Positions 17,531-26,047 of a stretch of DNA of 64,000 nt are shown one piece after another. Below the pieces are notes generated by a model that worked only from the letters and a program-made list of their open reading frames with translations, made no database searches and had not been told where the DNA came from. The translations under genes and the position numbers were made by a program. The stretch is from Anaerolineae bacterium. GTDB taxonomy: Bacteria > Chloroflexota > Anaerolineae > Anaerolineales > E44-bin32. The stretch spans positions 25,457 through 89,456 of the forward strand of contig DUEZ01000076.1 in the NCBI GenBank assembly GCA_011174825.1, in the 5' to 3' direction. The first letter of the stretch is position 1. The number at the start of each line of letters is the position of its first letter.

Positions 17531-19122
17531 GTTGAACTCCAAGCGGATGACTCAAAACGCCAATACAGATCACCAACGTGAACATAGTAGGGTTGAGTCA
17601 CCAGTTCGGCGAAAACAGTAGCTGGAGGAAGGCGTTGAATCACATTCAGTCCAGAGTATAAAGACTGGGCATGGACTGCACTTTGAGGTGTGAGCTTCGC
17701 AAGTTCACGAAAGATCTGCGCCACAAGCCGATCCACAGGCATCTGCCGTTGTTTACCTCGCAACCATGCCTCATCCAAGGTAACTGGGTCTATCAGGCCG
17801 ATAACCATGCGATCATCATATGCGGTACCGATCGATTGTTTAAGCATGGTAAACCCGATGACCCCTTCCTCGCTTATCGTTACCGTTCTGATCCAATCGT
17901 TCCGTCGGCTGCGGTCGATTGTCTCTACGATCACTTTCCCTTCTTCATCACTTCGACGAATCCTGACCAGACCTCCTGTGGGCACATCGTATCGTTTATA
18001 CCACTGTTCCAGGCCCATGACGTAACCGGCCTGCCGAACGACCCAGCCTGGGAATTCATCTCCGCTATGTGCGTCAATCAAGATGAAACGGATGCGTGGC
18101 GCTTCATACGCCGTAGGGAACATGGGTTTCAAGCGATGAGAGAGCGGAAGCGCCCCCACACGCCAATGAGGAAAGAGCAAGGAAATGGTCACATCATCGA
18201 GCGCCTCGTCCAATGGTTCTAAGGGGCTGAGCTCATCATCAAGTGACCGTTCAAGGGCAATTAAATCCTCTGTCAGTACATTGCGATTAACGTTTTTGGC
18301 AACGGGCTCCAATCGTGGAGGAGAGAAAAGCACTTCCGGCGGCTCGAGGCGCTTCAGATACCAAAGTACTTGCCCTGCTGGACCGACCTCATCAAACCGA
18401 TCGTCCTCTTGAAGAGCGTAATCCAACGAGAATGCCATTAATAACGGATCGATTCCAGATGGCATTTCTATATGTTCGAGCAAATTTGAGGTTGGGAGTG
18501 GACCTCCGCTCGCAACGTCCAAGACGGCTTCTGCGAGGTTCAAATGTCCTTCATGAATATCAGCAAGGAGTGCCTTGGGAAACCACGAGCCAGCGATCCA
18601 AACTATACCTTCCTCGCTTTCGAGGCTGCGGATCAGCCGTTCCTCTATCAGACGCCCATATAACCTCATAACCCCGTCTGCGCTGCTAAGCTCGTCCTCA
18701 TCCAATTCGGGTTCAGGAGGGTTGTTGAGGATGTGATCCTCGAGGCGTGCGGCGAATTCTTTCTGTAAGCCAGTTTCGTCAAATTTAACTTTTATCACAT
18801 CAAAGGAGCTGATCTCTGGGTTCTCTCCGTCTCGAACTCCTACAACAGAACCAATGAGGTTGCCTAACGCAGGGAAGAGGACACGTTGACCAACTTCGTA
18901 TTCAGAAACCGGCAGGTAAACTGTATAATCGATCTCAACCGCCTCTTGTGCTTCTTTTTCAAGACGCTCAAGACGGTACTCGATTATGGCTGATGACATC
19001 TCTTCTGTGGTTAGAGGGACCTCGCGCTCCAGCAACAAATTATAGATAAAATCGAGATCCTCATCGGAGACATCAAAATCCGTCCAGTAAGCCTCATAGG
19101 AAAAGGTGGGAACGGAAATCAT
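17527..19122 (-). CDS. Large soluble protein of unknown function
   Basis: 531 residues, acidic and without signal peptide or membrane helices. The N-terminus (DEDLDFIYNLLLEREVPLTT followed by a Glu/Arg helix) resembles a winged-helix element. A small beta-barrel-like segment follows near 75-130 (EYEVGQRVLFPALGNLIGSV). The middle is leucine/acidic rich, and residues 330-440 contain FPGWVVRQAGYVMGLEQWY. I cannot assign a family. The last codon overlaps the next gene (ATGA), and it is transcribed away from the DUF2007 gene with 68 bases between them. The pairing suggests a two-protein system conserved in related genomes. Confidence 0.8.
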   Translation of the reverse strand: MISVPTFSYEAYWTDFDVSDEDLDFIYNLLLEREVPLTTEEMSSAIIEYRLERLEKEAQEAVEIDYTVYLPVSEYEVGQRVLFPALGNLIGSVVGVRDGENPEISSFDVIKVKFDETGLQKEFAARLEDHILNNPPEPELDEDELSSADGVMRLYGRLIEERLIRSLESEEGIVWIAGSWFPKALLADIHEGHLNLAEAVLDVASGGPLPTSNLLEHIEMPSGIDPLLMAFSLDYALQEDDRFDEVGPAGQVLWYLKRLEPPEVLFSPPRLEPVAKNVNRNVLTEDLIALERSLDDELSPLEPLDEALDDVTISLLFPHWRVGALPLSHRLKPMFPTAYEAPRIRFILIDAHSGDEFPGWVVRQAGYVMGLEQWYKRYDVPTGGLVRIRRSDEEGKVIVETIDRSRRNDWIRTVTISEEGVIGFTMLKQSIGTAYDDRMVIGLIDPVTLDEAWLRGKQRQMPVDRLVAQIFRELAKLTPQSAVHAQSLYSGLNVIQRLPPATVFAELVTQPYYVHVGDLYWRFESSAWSST

Positions 19123-19190
19123 CGCGATTGATCAGCCTATTTTGGGGAAATACTTCGCCATTATACTATAAGCACAGCCAAGGAGGCATC

Positions 19191-19448
19191 ATGGATGAAG
19201 AAATTGTCGTCGTTGAGACCACCTCTGGTTTGATTGAAGCCGAGATCCTGCGTGGCCTATTAGAGGCCAACGATATCAATGTCTGGCTTTCGCACGAGTC
19301 AGCCGGCAAGGTGATCGGTCTTAGCGTTGGACCCCTCGGGCAAGTCGATTTGATGGTTCCGGCGTATCAAGCCGAAGATGCCAAGAAGATTTTAGATGAC
19401 TATCACGCTGGACGACTTATGGATCATGACGAACTGCCACCAGAATAA
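19191..19448 (+). CDS. DUF2007-domain protein (putative signal-transducing domain)
   Basis: 85 residues from the ATG at 19191, preceded by AAGGAGG four bases away; TATACT at 19162-19167 is a plausible -10 element. The ferredoxin-like DUF2007 pattern is visible: VVVETTSGLIEAEILRGLLE for the first strand and helix, then NDINVWLSHES, and VDLMVPAYQAEDAKKILDDY near 60. The domain is thought to bind a ligand or partner; no function is proven. It is transcribed divergently from the unknown 531-residue gene and may share its control region. Confidence 0.85.
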   Translation: MDEEIVVVETTSGLIEAEILRGLLEANDINVWLSHESAGKVIGLSVGPLGQVDLMVPAYQAEDAKKILDDYHAGRLMDHDELPPE

Positions 19449-19582
19449 TCATTTCGGGTAAAGCTCAAACCACATGAGTTGAAGAAACTTTTTTCCCCCC
19501 CTTCCCGCAAAAAGCATCCCTTATCGTTGCTAGCCTGTAGTTTGTGAATATGATGAATAGTCAGAGTTCAACGGGGGGTAGG

Positions 19583-20983
19583 TTATGGTAATCCTTTCTC
19601 CACCCATTCCAAAGGGTCAACCGGTACACCTCCCACCCAGATCTCCCAATGCAAATGGGCTCCTGTTGATCGACCCGTATTACCGACTTCACCGATCACC
19701 TGCCCTGTTTCGACCAAGTCTCCGACTGAAACGAATATCTTCGATTGATGAAAATATCCACTATACACACCCCAACCATGGTCAATATAGGTCGCATTCC
19801 CCCGAACGATTAACGGACCGGCAAACACAATCCTACCAGGCGCGGGAGCCAGGATTGACAAACCGACGCTGCCATACAGATCGAGACCCGTGTGATAGTA
19901 ATCAAAAGCACCCCAATTATAACTCCGGCGAGTTCCAAAGATTGAAACAAAACTCTCGGTGTAATAGTTCGATGGAAACTGAAAAGGACCTTCCCAATAC
20001 TTTTCCTGCGTCGCCTCAGCCAGCATACCCTCGACCATAGCCCGTTCCGGACCCGTGACCTCAGGATCGATCGTCTCTGCTGGAACCCCATTGATGTTCT
20101 CAAATCCATACCCACCATCAAGTACCCGTATGGGTTGTGAAAAGGCGTAAATCAACTCTCCTCCCTCAGTGGAATATAAATTTAGCTCACAAGTGTACAA
20201 ACCTGGATTCTCCATGGCGTGGATGCCTTGAAGCGCGACATAATTCCGATCATCTTGAGAGAAGAAGTTTAGCCGCCGATCGCCAAGCATACCGCTTACC
20301 CAACCCGCTCCGTTTAGCCCAACACGAAAAACAGTTGTCCGGCCTTGCGCCGTCAACAAAGGATCTACGGTTACTTCAACATAAGGAGCTGGCAGAGCCC
20401 CGGACCATCCATCACCTCCTGGGGACACCACCGGCGCATCCGGGACAATCCAAAGCTTGATTCCGTTTTTGCCGAGAGTGTCTAAGGACCAGGGGTTGAT
20501 ACCAACACGTACCGCCATCTCCAATTTACTTTCCCCAAGCTTGGGGAGAAGCAACGAGACCTGAGGTATATCGAAGGCAGCTTCGTCCATTTCTGGGACA
20601 ATCAATGGTTGACCAGCATACAATTGACCGGGGCTAACCAAACGGTTGAGCCGAGCAAGCCCATCGATCGAAACCCCATAGCGCAAACTCAAGCTTAGGA
20701 GATTCTCACCAAAATCTACCGCGCGAAAAGTTAACACCCCCGAGATGTCCCCAAAACCGGGAATGACCAGTTCCGTCCCTGGAATTAGGAGAGAGGGGTC
20801 ATCGATATTATTTGCGACTGCTAAAGCCTCAACGGTGGTGCCAAAGACCGCCGCAATGTAGGTCAATGTGTCCCCAGGTTGTACGATGTAGATCGGTCCA
20901 GATTCCTGAGCAAGGCCGGAAGAGATTGGGATCGCAAGAACAAAGATAAGTGATATAAGGATGATCCTAGTCCCAAGTTTCAT
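19583..20983 (-). CDS. Secreted LysM / M23 peptidoglycan endopeptidase
   Basis: 466 residues. A signal peptide spans 1-25 (hydrophobic core IILISLIFVLAIPI). Two LysM domains follow (IVQPGDTLTYIAAVFGTT near 33 and VDFGENLLSLSLRYGVS near 88), with a weaker LysM-like repeat near 150. A beta-rich region reaches to about 300. The C-terminal M23 (LytM) domain has YHTGLDLYG near 365 (His, Asp zinc ligands) and AHLHWEIW near 445 (catalytic HxH). It should cut peptide cross-links in the wall or split daughter cells. The stop faces the DUF2007 gene. No regulator adjoins it. Confidence 0.93.
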   Translation of the reverse strand: MKLGTRIILISLIFVLAIPISSGLAQESGPIYIVQPGDTLTYIAAVFGTTVEALAVANNIDDPSLLIPGTELVIPGFGDISGVLTFRAVDFGENLLSLSLRYGVSIDGLARLNRLVSPGQLYAGQPLIVPEMDEAAFDIPQVSLLLPKLGESKLEMAVRVGINPWSLDTLGKNGIKLWIVPDAPVVSPGGDGWSGALPAPYVEVTVDPLLTAQGRTTVFRVGLNGAGWVSGMLGDRRLNFFSQDDRNYVALQGIHAMENPGLYTCELNLYSTEGGELIYAFSQPIRVLDGGYGFENINGVPAETIDPEVTGPERAMVEGMLAEATQEKYWEGPFQFPSNYYTESFVSIFGTRRSYNWGAFDYYHTGLDLYGSVGLSILAPAPGRIVFAGPLIVRGNATYIDHGWGVYSGYFHQSKIFVSVGDLVETGQVIGEVGNTGRSTGAHLHWEIWVGGVPVDPLEWVEKGLP

Positions 20984-21154
20984 CTACGATCTCCATGACG
21001 AAGTGTGTCTCTTTATCCGATTGATCGAGGCGACTGATGTGATGATTGAATATTCAAATCACTTCAGCGATCGTGTAATTATACATTCCAAATCCTTCTC
21101 AAGTATTTTGTAATATTGTCTGGTCGAAAATTTTCCATTGTGGAATTCCAATTA

Positions 21155-21277
21155 CGCACCCTTCGATCCTTCGACAGGCTTCCTTCGGCGAGCTCAGGAC
21201 AGGCAGGACAATGCAAGCTCAGGGCACTCTCTACTTTTACGTAGGAAAGTCATCCTGAGCCTGTCGAAGGATGACGG
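21155..21277. repeat. Dispersed intergenic repeat, copy D
   Basis: 21155-21215 is the reverse complement of 5575-5635 with two mismatches in 61 bases. A second part (21248-21277) has GTCATCCTGAGCCTGTCGAA. The two parts are themselves partly complementary, so the unit can form a stem. Confidence 0.88.
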
Positions 21278-21489
21278 CTAGCCAACGCCGGTACGATTTG
21301 GTCACGCTCCTGCCAAGGGAGAGAATGATATCTGATTGGCCTAAGATCCTGACCAACTTTTATCGGAAGGTGGAGAAGTAAGAGGGCTGATCCAAAATTT
21401 TATAAGGTATGTTCAATCTATGATCTTCGGTTGGATGGGACTCCAATCAACCAAAACATCATACGGCTACCTGCTTTTAATTAAACACA

Positions 21490-21517
21490 AAACCGGGTGA
21501 CTTCGGTCACCCAGTTT
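21490..21517 (-). terminator. Rho-independent terminator with TTCG-type loop
   Basis: Arms AAACCGGGTGAC and GTCACCCAGTTT with one mismatch enclose a four-base loop. On the minus strand a T-rich tract (TTTTGTGTTTAATT) follows. It lies 18 bases after the response-regulator stop. Confidence 0.85.
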
Positions 21518-21535
21518 ATGTCCTTGTGCAGCAAT

Positions 21536-21922
21536 TTAATCCACAGGTCCTATGATCTTTTCCACACTCTCTAGTAGTTCTTGTGGACCAAAAGGCTTTG
21601 TGATGTAATCATCCACTTTCGCGATATGGAGACCCAACACCTTATCTATCGATTGAGCCTTGGCTGTTACGACAATGACAGGGATCACACGTAATTCAGC
21701 ATCGGCTTTAATTTGCTGGTAAACCTCCCAACCATCCATATCAGGCATCATCAAGTCTAGCAGGATTAAATCCGGCTTCTCACGCCGAACTGTTTCCAAC
21801 CCCTCTATCCCACCATTGGCCCCGATGACATCAAAGCCCTTTCGACCCAGAATCAGCCGAACCAGGTCGATCATCTCCGGTTCATCTTCAATGCAAACTA
21901 CACGTTTTTGTTCAGTTGCCAT
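21536..21922 (-). CDS. Single-domain response regulator (CheY-like receiver)
   Basis: 128 residues from the ATG at 21922, with GGGGGAGG four bases upstream; the frame extends to 21994 without a better start. The receiver fold is complete: acidic cluster IEDEPE near 11-16, phospho-acceptor Asp 56 in LILLDLMMPDMDG, the switch Thr in VVTAK near 85 and Lys in YITKPFG near 107. There is no output domain, so it acts through protein contacts, and no histidine kinase is adjacent. It is followed by a strong terminator and is probably monocistronic. Confidence 0.93.
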   Translation of the reverse strand: MATEQKRVVCIEDEPEMIDLVRLILGRKGFDVIGANGGIEGLETVRREKPDLILLDLMMPDMDGWEVYQQIKADAELRVIPVIVVTAKAQSIDKVLGLHIAKVDDYITKPFGPQELLESVEKIIGPVD

Positions 21923-22083
21923 AAGGCCTCCCCCAAGACGAAGCCGTTCTTCCCGTAGTTTATCACAACCCCATGGGGGTGCAACGAACCTCATTTCCTA
22001 CTATAAGAGGAAATTTGGCTGCCAATGTGGCTAGTATGGCGGTACACAATGCTCCAATCGCGAGCTTAGCCATGGATTAACCC

Positions 22084-22710
22084 TTAGGGCCAAGCACGAT
22101 AGAAATCCTGTGGCGTGATATCGCTACCAGGATCCAGGTAACCAGCATTATAAATCGCCTGAGCTAGAGTTATTCCAATATACCGTATATGCCATGGTTC
22201 ATAGATAAATTCCGTCACCACGGGCAGCCAGCGATTATGGTATGGCCAGGTATCGGAAGTTTTGTATGGATAACTGATGACAAATCCAAAAAGGTGTGCG
22301 TTATCACGTAACCATGTGTAAAGTCGATCATTTCGTGCATCATTGAACCCTAATGGCAAACCAGGCCAAGCGACATCAATCGTAGTACCCAATTGATGTT
22401 CGCTATGCCCAGGACGAGTTGAATAGAGCGGTGCCTGACCTCTCCGCTCCGCAATCTCACGAGCATACACCTGCGCTTGATACTCATAAGATCGATATCC
22501 GGAGAAGATCGTCATTTTTATACCATCCTTGCTAGCTTCGGTCTGCAATGCATCCCACGCTGTCAGCGTCGTTTCTTGCATACCGGGGTCGTACCAAGCG
22601 GGTAAACCGTACTCAGAGTCAACGAGTGTATCCAAAGGAGCCCCGGCAAGCAATAAAAGGACCACGTAAAGTTGGAGAAGGATCTTCAAGGATATCTCCG
22701 TCAAGAACAA
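22084..22710 (-). CDS. D-alanyl-D-alanine carboxypeptidase, VanY/M15B family
   Basis: 208 residues. An N-terminal hydrophobic segment (ISLKILLQLYVVLLLLAGA) is a signal peptide or anchor. Metal-binding M15B motifs: FSGYRSYEYQ near 69-78, SEHQLGTTIDV with His 105 and Asp 112, and YEPWHIRYIG with catalytic Glu 171 and His 174. It should trim the terminal D-Ala from peptidoglycan stem peptides outside the membrane. No vancomycin-resistance genes (vanHAX, vanRS) are nearby, so a housekeeping wall function is likelier than resistance. Confidence 0.93.
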   Translation of the reverse strand: MFLTEISLKILLQLYVVLLLLAGAPLDTLVDSEYGLPAWYDPGMQETTLTAWDALQTEASKDGIKMTIFSGYRSYEYQAQVYAREIAERRGQAPLYSTRPGHSEHQLGTTIDVAWPGLPLGFNDARNDRLYTWLRDNAHLFGFVISYPYKTSDTWPYHNRWLPVVTEFIYEPWHIRYIGITLAQAIYNAGYLDPGSDITPQDFYRAWP

Positions 22711-22887
22711 GCTACAAGGATAAGTCTACACTTCTCTGTTTGACAGTCAAAGGATCCTGAGAGCAGACTTTGTAAGGTGTATGTAACTTTGTTGTAAGTC
22801 CTGTGTAACGTGTCTGGAGGCCATAGTATGTTAGGATGAATGCATCAAACGGGTGCTAACTTTGAACCCGATTTTAGGTGAAGAGAT

Positions 22888-23121
22888 ATGGCAACTAGGA
22901 CCGCACCACATCGAAAATCAACGATCGAAGAAGCCCTTGACATTGCAGTTGAAGCGGTAAATCGTGGAGAATTGGGAAAGGGAAAAGCTGCTTTGAATTG
23001 GATTCTCGAACAAGAACCCAATAACACAACGGCATGGCTTTGGATGGCATGTTGTGTTACTGAAGATCATGCTAAGCAAGACTGCTACCGAAAGGTTTCA
23101 ACGATCGTATCTCAGTTCTAA
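22888..23121 (+). CDS. Small TPR-like protein
   Basis: 77 residues starting MATRTAPHRKSTIEEALDIA. It contains one helix-turn-helix pair resembling a tetratricopeptide repeat: AVEAVNRGELGKGKAALNWI followed by EPNNTTAWLWMA. A basic N-terminus and a short tail after the CCVTEDHAKQDCYRKV segment complete it. It resembles the first repeat of larger TPR proteins and may be a truncated relative, but a terminator follows at a normal distance, so it seems to be expressed as is. Its partner is unknown. Confidence 0.7.
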   Translation: MATRTAPHRKSTIEEALDIAVEAVNRGELGKGKAALNWILEQEPNNTTAWLWMACCVTEDHAKQDCYRKVSTIVSQF

Positions 23122-23170
23122 ATACTGGCTTCTGCTTGGTCGAGATCGCATTCTACTAGACTGCTACAAG

Positions 23171-23205
23171 ACCTCCTAGCGAGATAAGCTTGCTGGGAGG
23201 TTTTT
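23171..23205 (+). terminator. Rho-independent terminator after the TPR-like gene
   Basis: ACCTCCTAGC pairs with GCTGGGAGGT (one G-U type pair) and is followed by TTTTT on the plus strand. It lies 50 bases after the TPR-like gene and 15 before the end of the opposing gluconolactonase-like gene. Confidence 0.85.
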
Positions 23206-23219
23206 CTATTTTCTCATCC

Positions 23220-24071
23220 TCATGCCATAACGCCAACTTGTATCCCAGGAATCTTGACACGGATTCGATACAAGGAGGTCCGAGCTGTGATGTAGAGTGA
23301 CTTCCAATCCTCATCACCCCAAGCGCAGTTCGCAGGACGTTCCGGTGTGACGATCACCCCCAAGAGTGTGCCATCAGGTTCAAATATCCAGATCCCTGTT
23401 GCACCAGCTACATATAGATGTCCTTCGACATCGATTTTCATCCCGTCAGGGGAACCTGGTTGAGGGTGATCCATATCCGCAACAATACGTGATTTTAATA
23501 AACCTCCGTCCGATTCCATATCAAATCCCCTCACGTGGCGACGCCCAGAATCGTCAACATAGAGAATACTTTCACCACTTGAGAATGCCAAGCCGTTAGG
23601 GCGGATGAAATCATCCCGGAGTAGCTCAACGCTACCATCCAGTAAGATCCGGTAGAGCCCGTTGTGAGGTTGTTCTTGCTCTTCAGGCTTGATCCCGTAA
23701 GGTGGATCGGTAAAATAAATCGTGCCATCTGATCTAACGACAACGTCATTTGGGCTGTTCAATCGCTTTTCGTTAAATCGATCAGCAAGCGTACTTACGC
23801 TACCATCAGCCTCAATACGCGAAACTCGACGATTGCCATGTTCACAAATGACCAGGCGGTTTTGAGTATCGAGTGTTAACCCGTTGGCATGGCCGCTCGG
23901 TTCCCGCCAAACCACAACCCCATCATCCGAGGTCCAGCGATAAATCCGGTTAGCTGGGATATCTGAGAAAAGCAACGCGCCTTCAGGAATCCAGACTGGT
24001 CCCTCAGTGAATTCAAAACCTGAGGCAATTCGTTCCGGATCTCCTGGTTCAATAAGATCATTAAGTCGCAT
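23220..24071 (-). CDS. SMP-30/gluconolactonase family six-bladed propeller
   Basis: 283 residues. The family metal site is recognisable: Glu 23 in FEFTEGPVW, Asn in NSPNDVVV near 105, Asn in RPNGLAFS near 152, and Asp in GSPDGMKID near 203. Repeated strands such as LYVDDSGRRHVRGFD match propeller blades. The family hydrolyses sugar lactones such as gluconolactone or related esters, using one divalent metal. No signal peptide is seen, so it should be cytoplasmic. It lies alone between terminators. Substrate choice cannot be read. Confidence 0.9.
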   Translation of the reverse strand: MRLNDLIEPGDPERIASGFEFTEGPVWIPEGALLFSDIPANRIYRWTSDDGVVVWREPSGHANGLTLDTQNRLVICEHGNRRVSRIEADGSVSTLADRFNEKRLNSPNDVVVRSDGTIYFTDPPYGIKPEEQEQPHNGLYRILLDGSVELLRDDFIRPNGLAFSSGESILYVDDSGRRHVRGFDMESDGGLLKSRIVADMDHPQPGSPDGMKIDVEGHLYVAGATGIWIFEPDGTLLGVIVTPERPANCAWGDEDWKSLYITARTSLYRIRVKIPGIQVGVMA

Positions 24072-24211
24072 ACATTTTTCCGTTGAATTCAGGATTCTGA
24101 ACGCGAAGGTGATCGATCAGGTAAGGGTGAGTATACTAGAAATGGAATTGTTGGTCAGATTACGAAGATTAACCCTATATCTCGATATCGATGAACCGTT
24201 CATCATAACAA

Positions 24212-24265
24212 AGCCCCTTCAAGATTGTAACGACTGATCCTCAATCAAGTAATCTTGAAGGGGCT
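24212..24265 (-). terminator. Long-loop hairpin downstream of the DUF3179 pseudogene
   Basis: AGCCCCTTCAAGATT at 24212-24226 pairs perfectly with 24251-24265 across 24 bases. On the minus strand the hairpin lies 71 bases after the end of the DUF3179 frame and is followed by TTTGTTATG, a weak U-tract. Confidence 0.65.
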
Positions 24266-24336
24266 ATCTTGCTACTATTCACATCGCTCGAGTTGGACTT
24301 GCATAAATCCCCCCAAGGATCCTTCCTAAAAACCAT

Positions 24337-25313
24337 TTATTCAACTGCCGACCAAATGATCGTGTCGGGCCTGAAAGCCACCCAAGCGAACCAGAAATGC
24401 TCGCCAGCAACAATCGATTCGAGTCTCTGCCCGGTCAATGGTCCATCAATCGCCTCACCGATGATGTTCCACAGACTTCCGGTTTGATCGTCTCGAAAAC
24501 CATCGTCCTCCGCCCGGAAGGTTAGAACCTGATCGTCAAGCTGGCGCAGAAACACGCTCGTTGAACCTACATCTAAATCTGAATTCCCGAATGTGGTTCT
24601 GGTTCCTTCCTTCCAAAAAACGACTGGTGGCAATCCAGCGACTTCATCATTCACGACCAGGATTTCACGAAGCACAATGAAGGGATAAGCCACGTCGATC
24701 CCTTCCAGTTGAATTGCGACCACCCTTTCTACAGGTGGAAGACGTCCATCCAGGGCGCCCTCATATAAGTATGGGTAGTTATTGATGCTGTCATAACCCA
24801 AATACGGATTTCGTCCGTAGGATCGGTTAAAACCTGTGTCTCGTGATAGATCAGGATCGTTAACGGATAAGCTCTTGTGTCATCGTCCAACTTAAAAAGC
24901 ATAATTGGCCAATCTTCACCTAACCACTCGTCAGCTTCACCCACGCTCTCGAAGACAGGATCATCGATTGAGGGTATTCCATCCGGAGGCGGTCCTCCCG
25001 ATATGATTTCACCATAGTCGACGCTATGGATTGTAAAATCGGTATCCGGCCAGTATGCAGTGTTGAAACGCAGTCTTATCCCTGCAAAGGGGTCTTTGTC
25101 TACCAACAGTTCCTCCTGTTGATCCACCGCTGTTTGACTAGGATCGATAGCCTGCGGCATCGGTTCTGCAGTAGCATTTTGCGTTCCAATACCCGAGACC
25201 GCTCCTGGAGCAACCGCGGTCGCACATGCTGCTAACAAAAGGCTGAATCCAACGATAATAAGATACGGTCGAAGATGAAAATTACGTATCATTCTCTTCC
25301 ACCTCACTTTCAA
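24337..25313 (-). pseudogene. DUF3179 lipoprotein gene with internal deletion and frameshift
   Basis: The 5' part (25313 to about 24841) starts with a lipoprotein signal (IIVGFSLLLAACATA) and runs through EWLGEDWPIMLFKLDDDTRA and AYPLTILIYHE, the N-terminal DUF3179 block. The 3' part, in another frame (about 24840-24337), starts DTGFNRSYGRNPYLGYDSIN and continues to a normal C-terminus. In intact family members roughly 90 residues, including a conserved Cys-containing TFCPLCN-type motif, lie between these two blocks. Here they are missing and the frame changes at the join (about 24840-24843). This is a deletion with frameshift, so no functional product is expected. The 5' frame would give a 194-residue truncated lipoprotein. 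It sits beside TlpA and CcdA genes. Confidence 0.88.
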
Positions 25314-25446
25314 TTAGTTATGCCTAACAAAATCTCCATCAAAATAGTGTGGGGGATTCTCAAATATCGCTATACCAACCAAAACCCAGAAGGCTCCTAG
25401 ATGTAACCTGTTCCACTTTCCGACCCAACAGAGGATCAAAATTTAA

Positions 25447-26046
25447 TTATGGACCTACCCCGATCTCTGCCAGGTTATCGTCAAGTTGACGGTCCGTCAT
25501 TAAGCCGATGTGATGAACTTGAATCACTCCCGACTCATCAACGAAGAAGCTGGTGGGGTAAGTCCGATTGCGGTAGAGTTTCTGGACATTCGCTCCCGGA
25601 TCGAGGAGTATTTGGAATGTCAGACCTAACGTATCGCGAAAGTCTTTAACCTCACTGACGGGTTTGTCAAAATCAACTACAAGAACGACAAACCCGTCCT
25701 CCTCGGACAACTCAAACCGATCTTGAATGGCAGGCATCTCCAGCCTGCATGGTCCACACCAGGTAGCCCAAAGGTTAATCAAGACCGGATGTCCTCGAAA
25801 ATTGCTCAACTGCACCTCGTCACCACCCAAGTCTTGCAGTTTGAAGTCTGGTGCGATAGAACTCTTGATCGGAGCCACTTCCAACCCTTGCGTTTCTGCC
25901 GGCACTTCGTACAGGGGCACGGCTTCCTTATCACCCATCCCTGATGCGTAGGCAAGCGTAAAACCTAAAGTGCTTAGGGCCACGAGCGCGATGAGGATTT
26001 TCCAATTGAGCAAGATTCCTCTTCTAGGTTGGAAATTCATCAACAT
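25447..26046 (-). CDS. TlpA/ResA-like membrane-anchored thiol-disulfide oxidoreductase
   Basis: About 199 residues. One N-terminal transmembrane helix (ILIALVALSTLGFTLAYA) anchors a thioredoxin domain outside the membrane. The active site LWATWCGPCRLEM is at about residue 96-100, and the cis-Pro segment YPTSFFVDESG near 170 is intact. Proteins of this type reduce apocytochrome c haem-binding cysteines or other exported thiols using electrons passed by CcdA. The start is either 26046 or the ATG at 26040; both begin just after the ccdA stop, so the two genes are an operon. Its electron donor gene ccdA carries a nonsense codon, which may leave this protein without reductant. Confidence 0.9.
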   Translation of the reverse strand: MLMNFQPRRGILLNWKILIALVALSTLGFTLAYASGMGDKEAVPLYEVPAETQGLEVAPIKSSIAPDFKLQDLGGDEVQLSNFRGHPVLINLWATWCGPCRLEMPAIQDRFELSEEDGFVVLVVDFDKPVSEVKDFRDTLGLTFQILLDPGANVQKLYRNRTYPTSFFVDESGVIQVHHIGLMTDRQLDDNLAEIGVGP

Positions 26047-26047
26047 C

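Larger units (their letters stand above)
20984..21535. other. Intergenic region with repeat copy D and a terminator
   Basis: About 550 bases between two minus-strand genes. The left 170 bases are AT-rich and should hold the promoter of the LysM-M23 gene. Positions 21155-21277 carry repeat copy D and 21490-21517 the terminator of the response-regulator gene. No coding stretch was found. Confidence 0.7.

Noticed and set aside
22084-22710. VanY as a vancomycin-resistance gene
   Set aside because: No vanHAX or vanRS genes accompany it; M15B carboxypeptidases are common wall enzymes.
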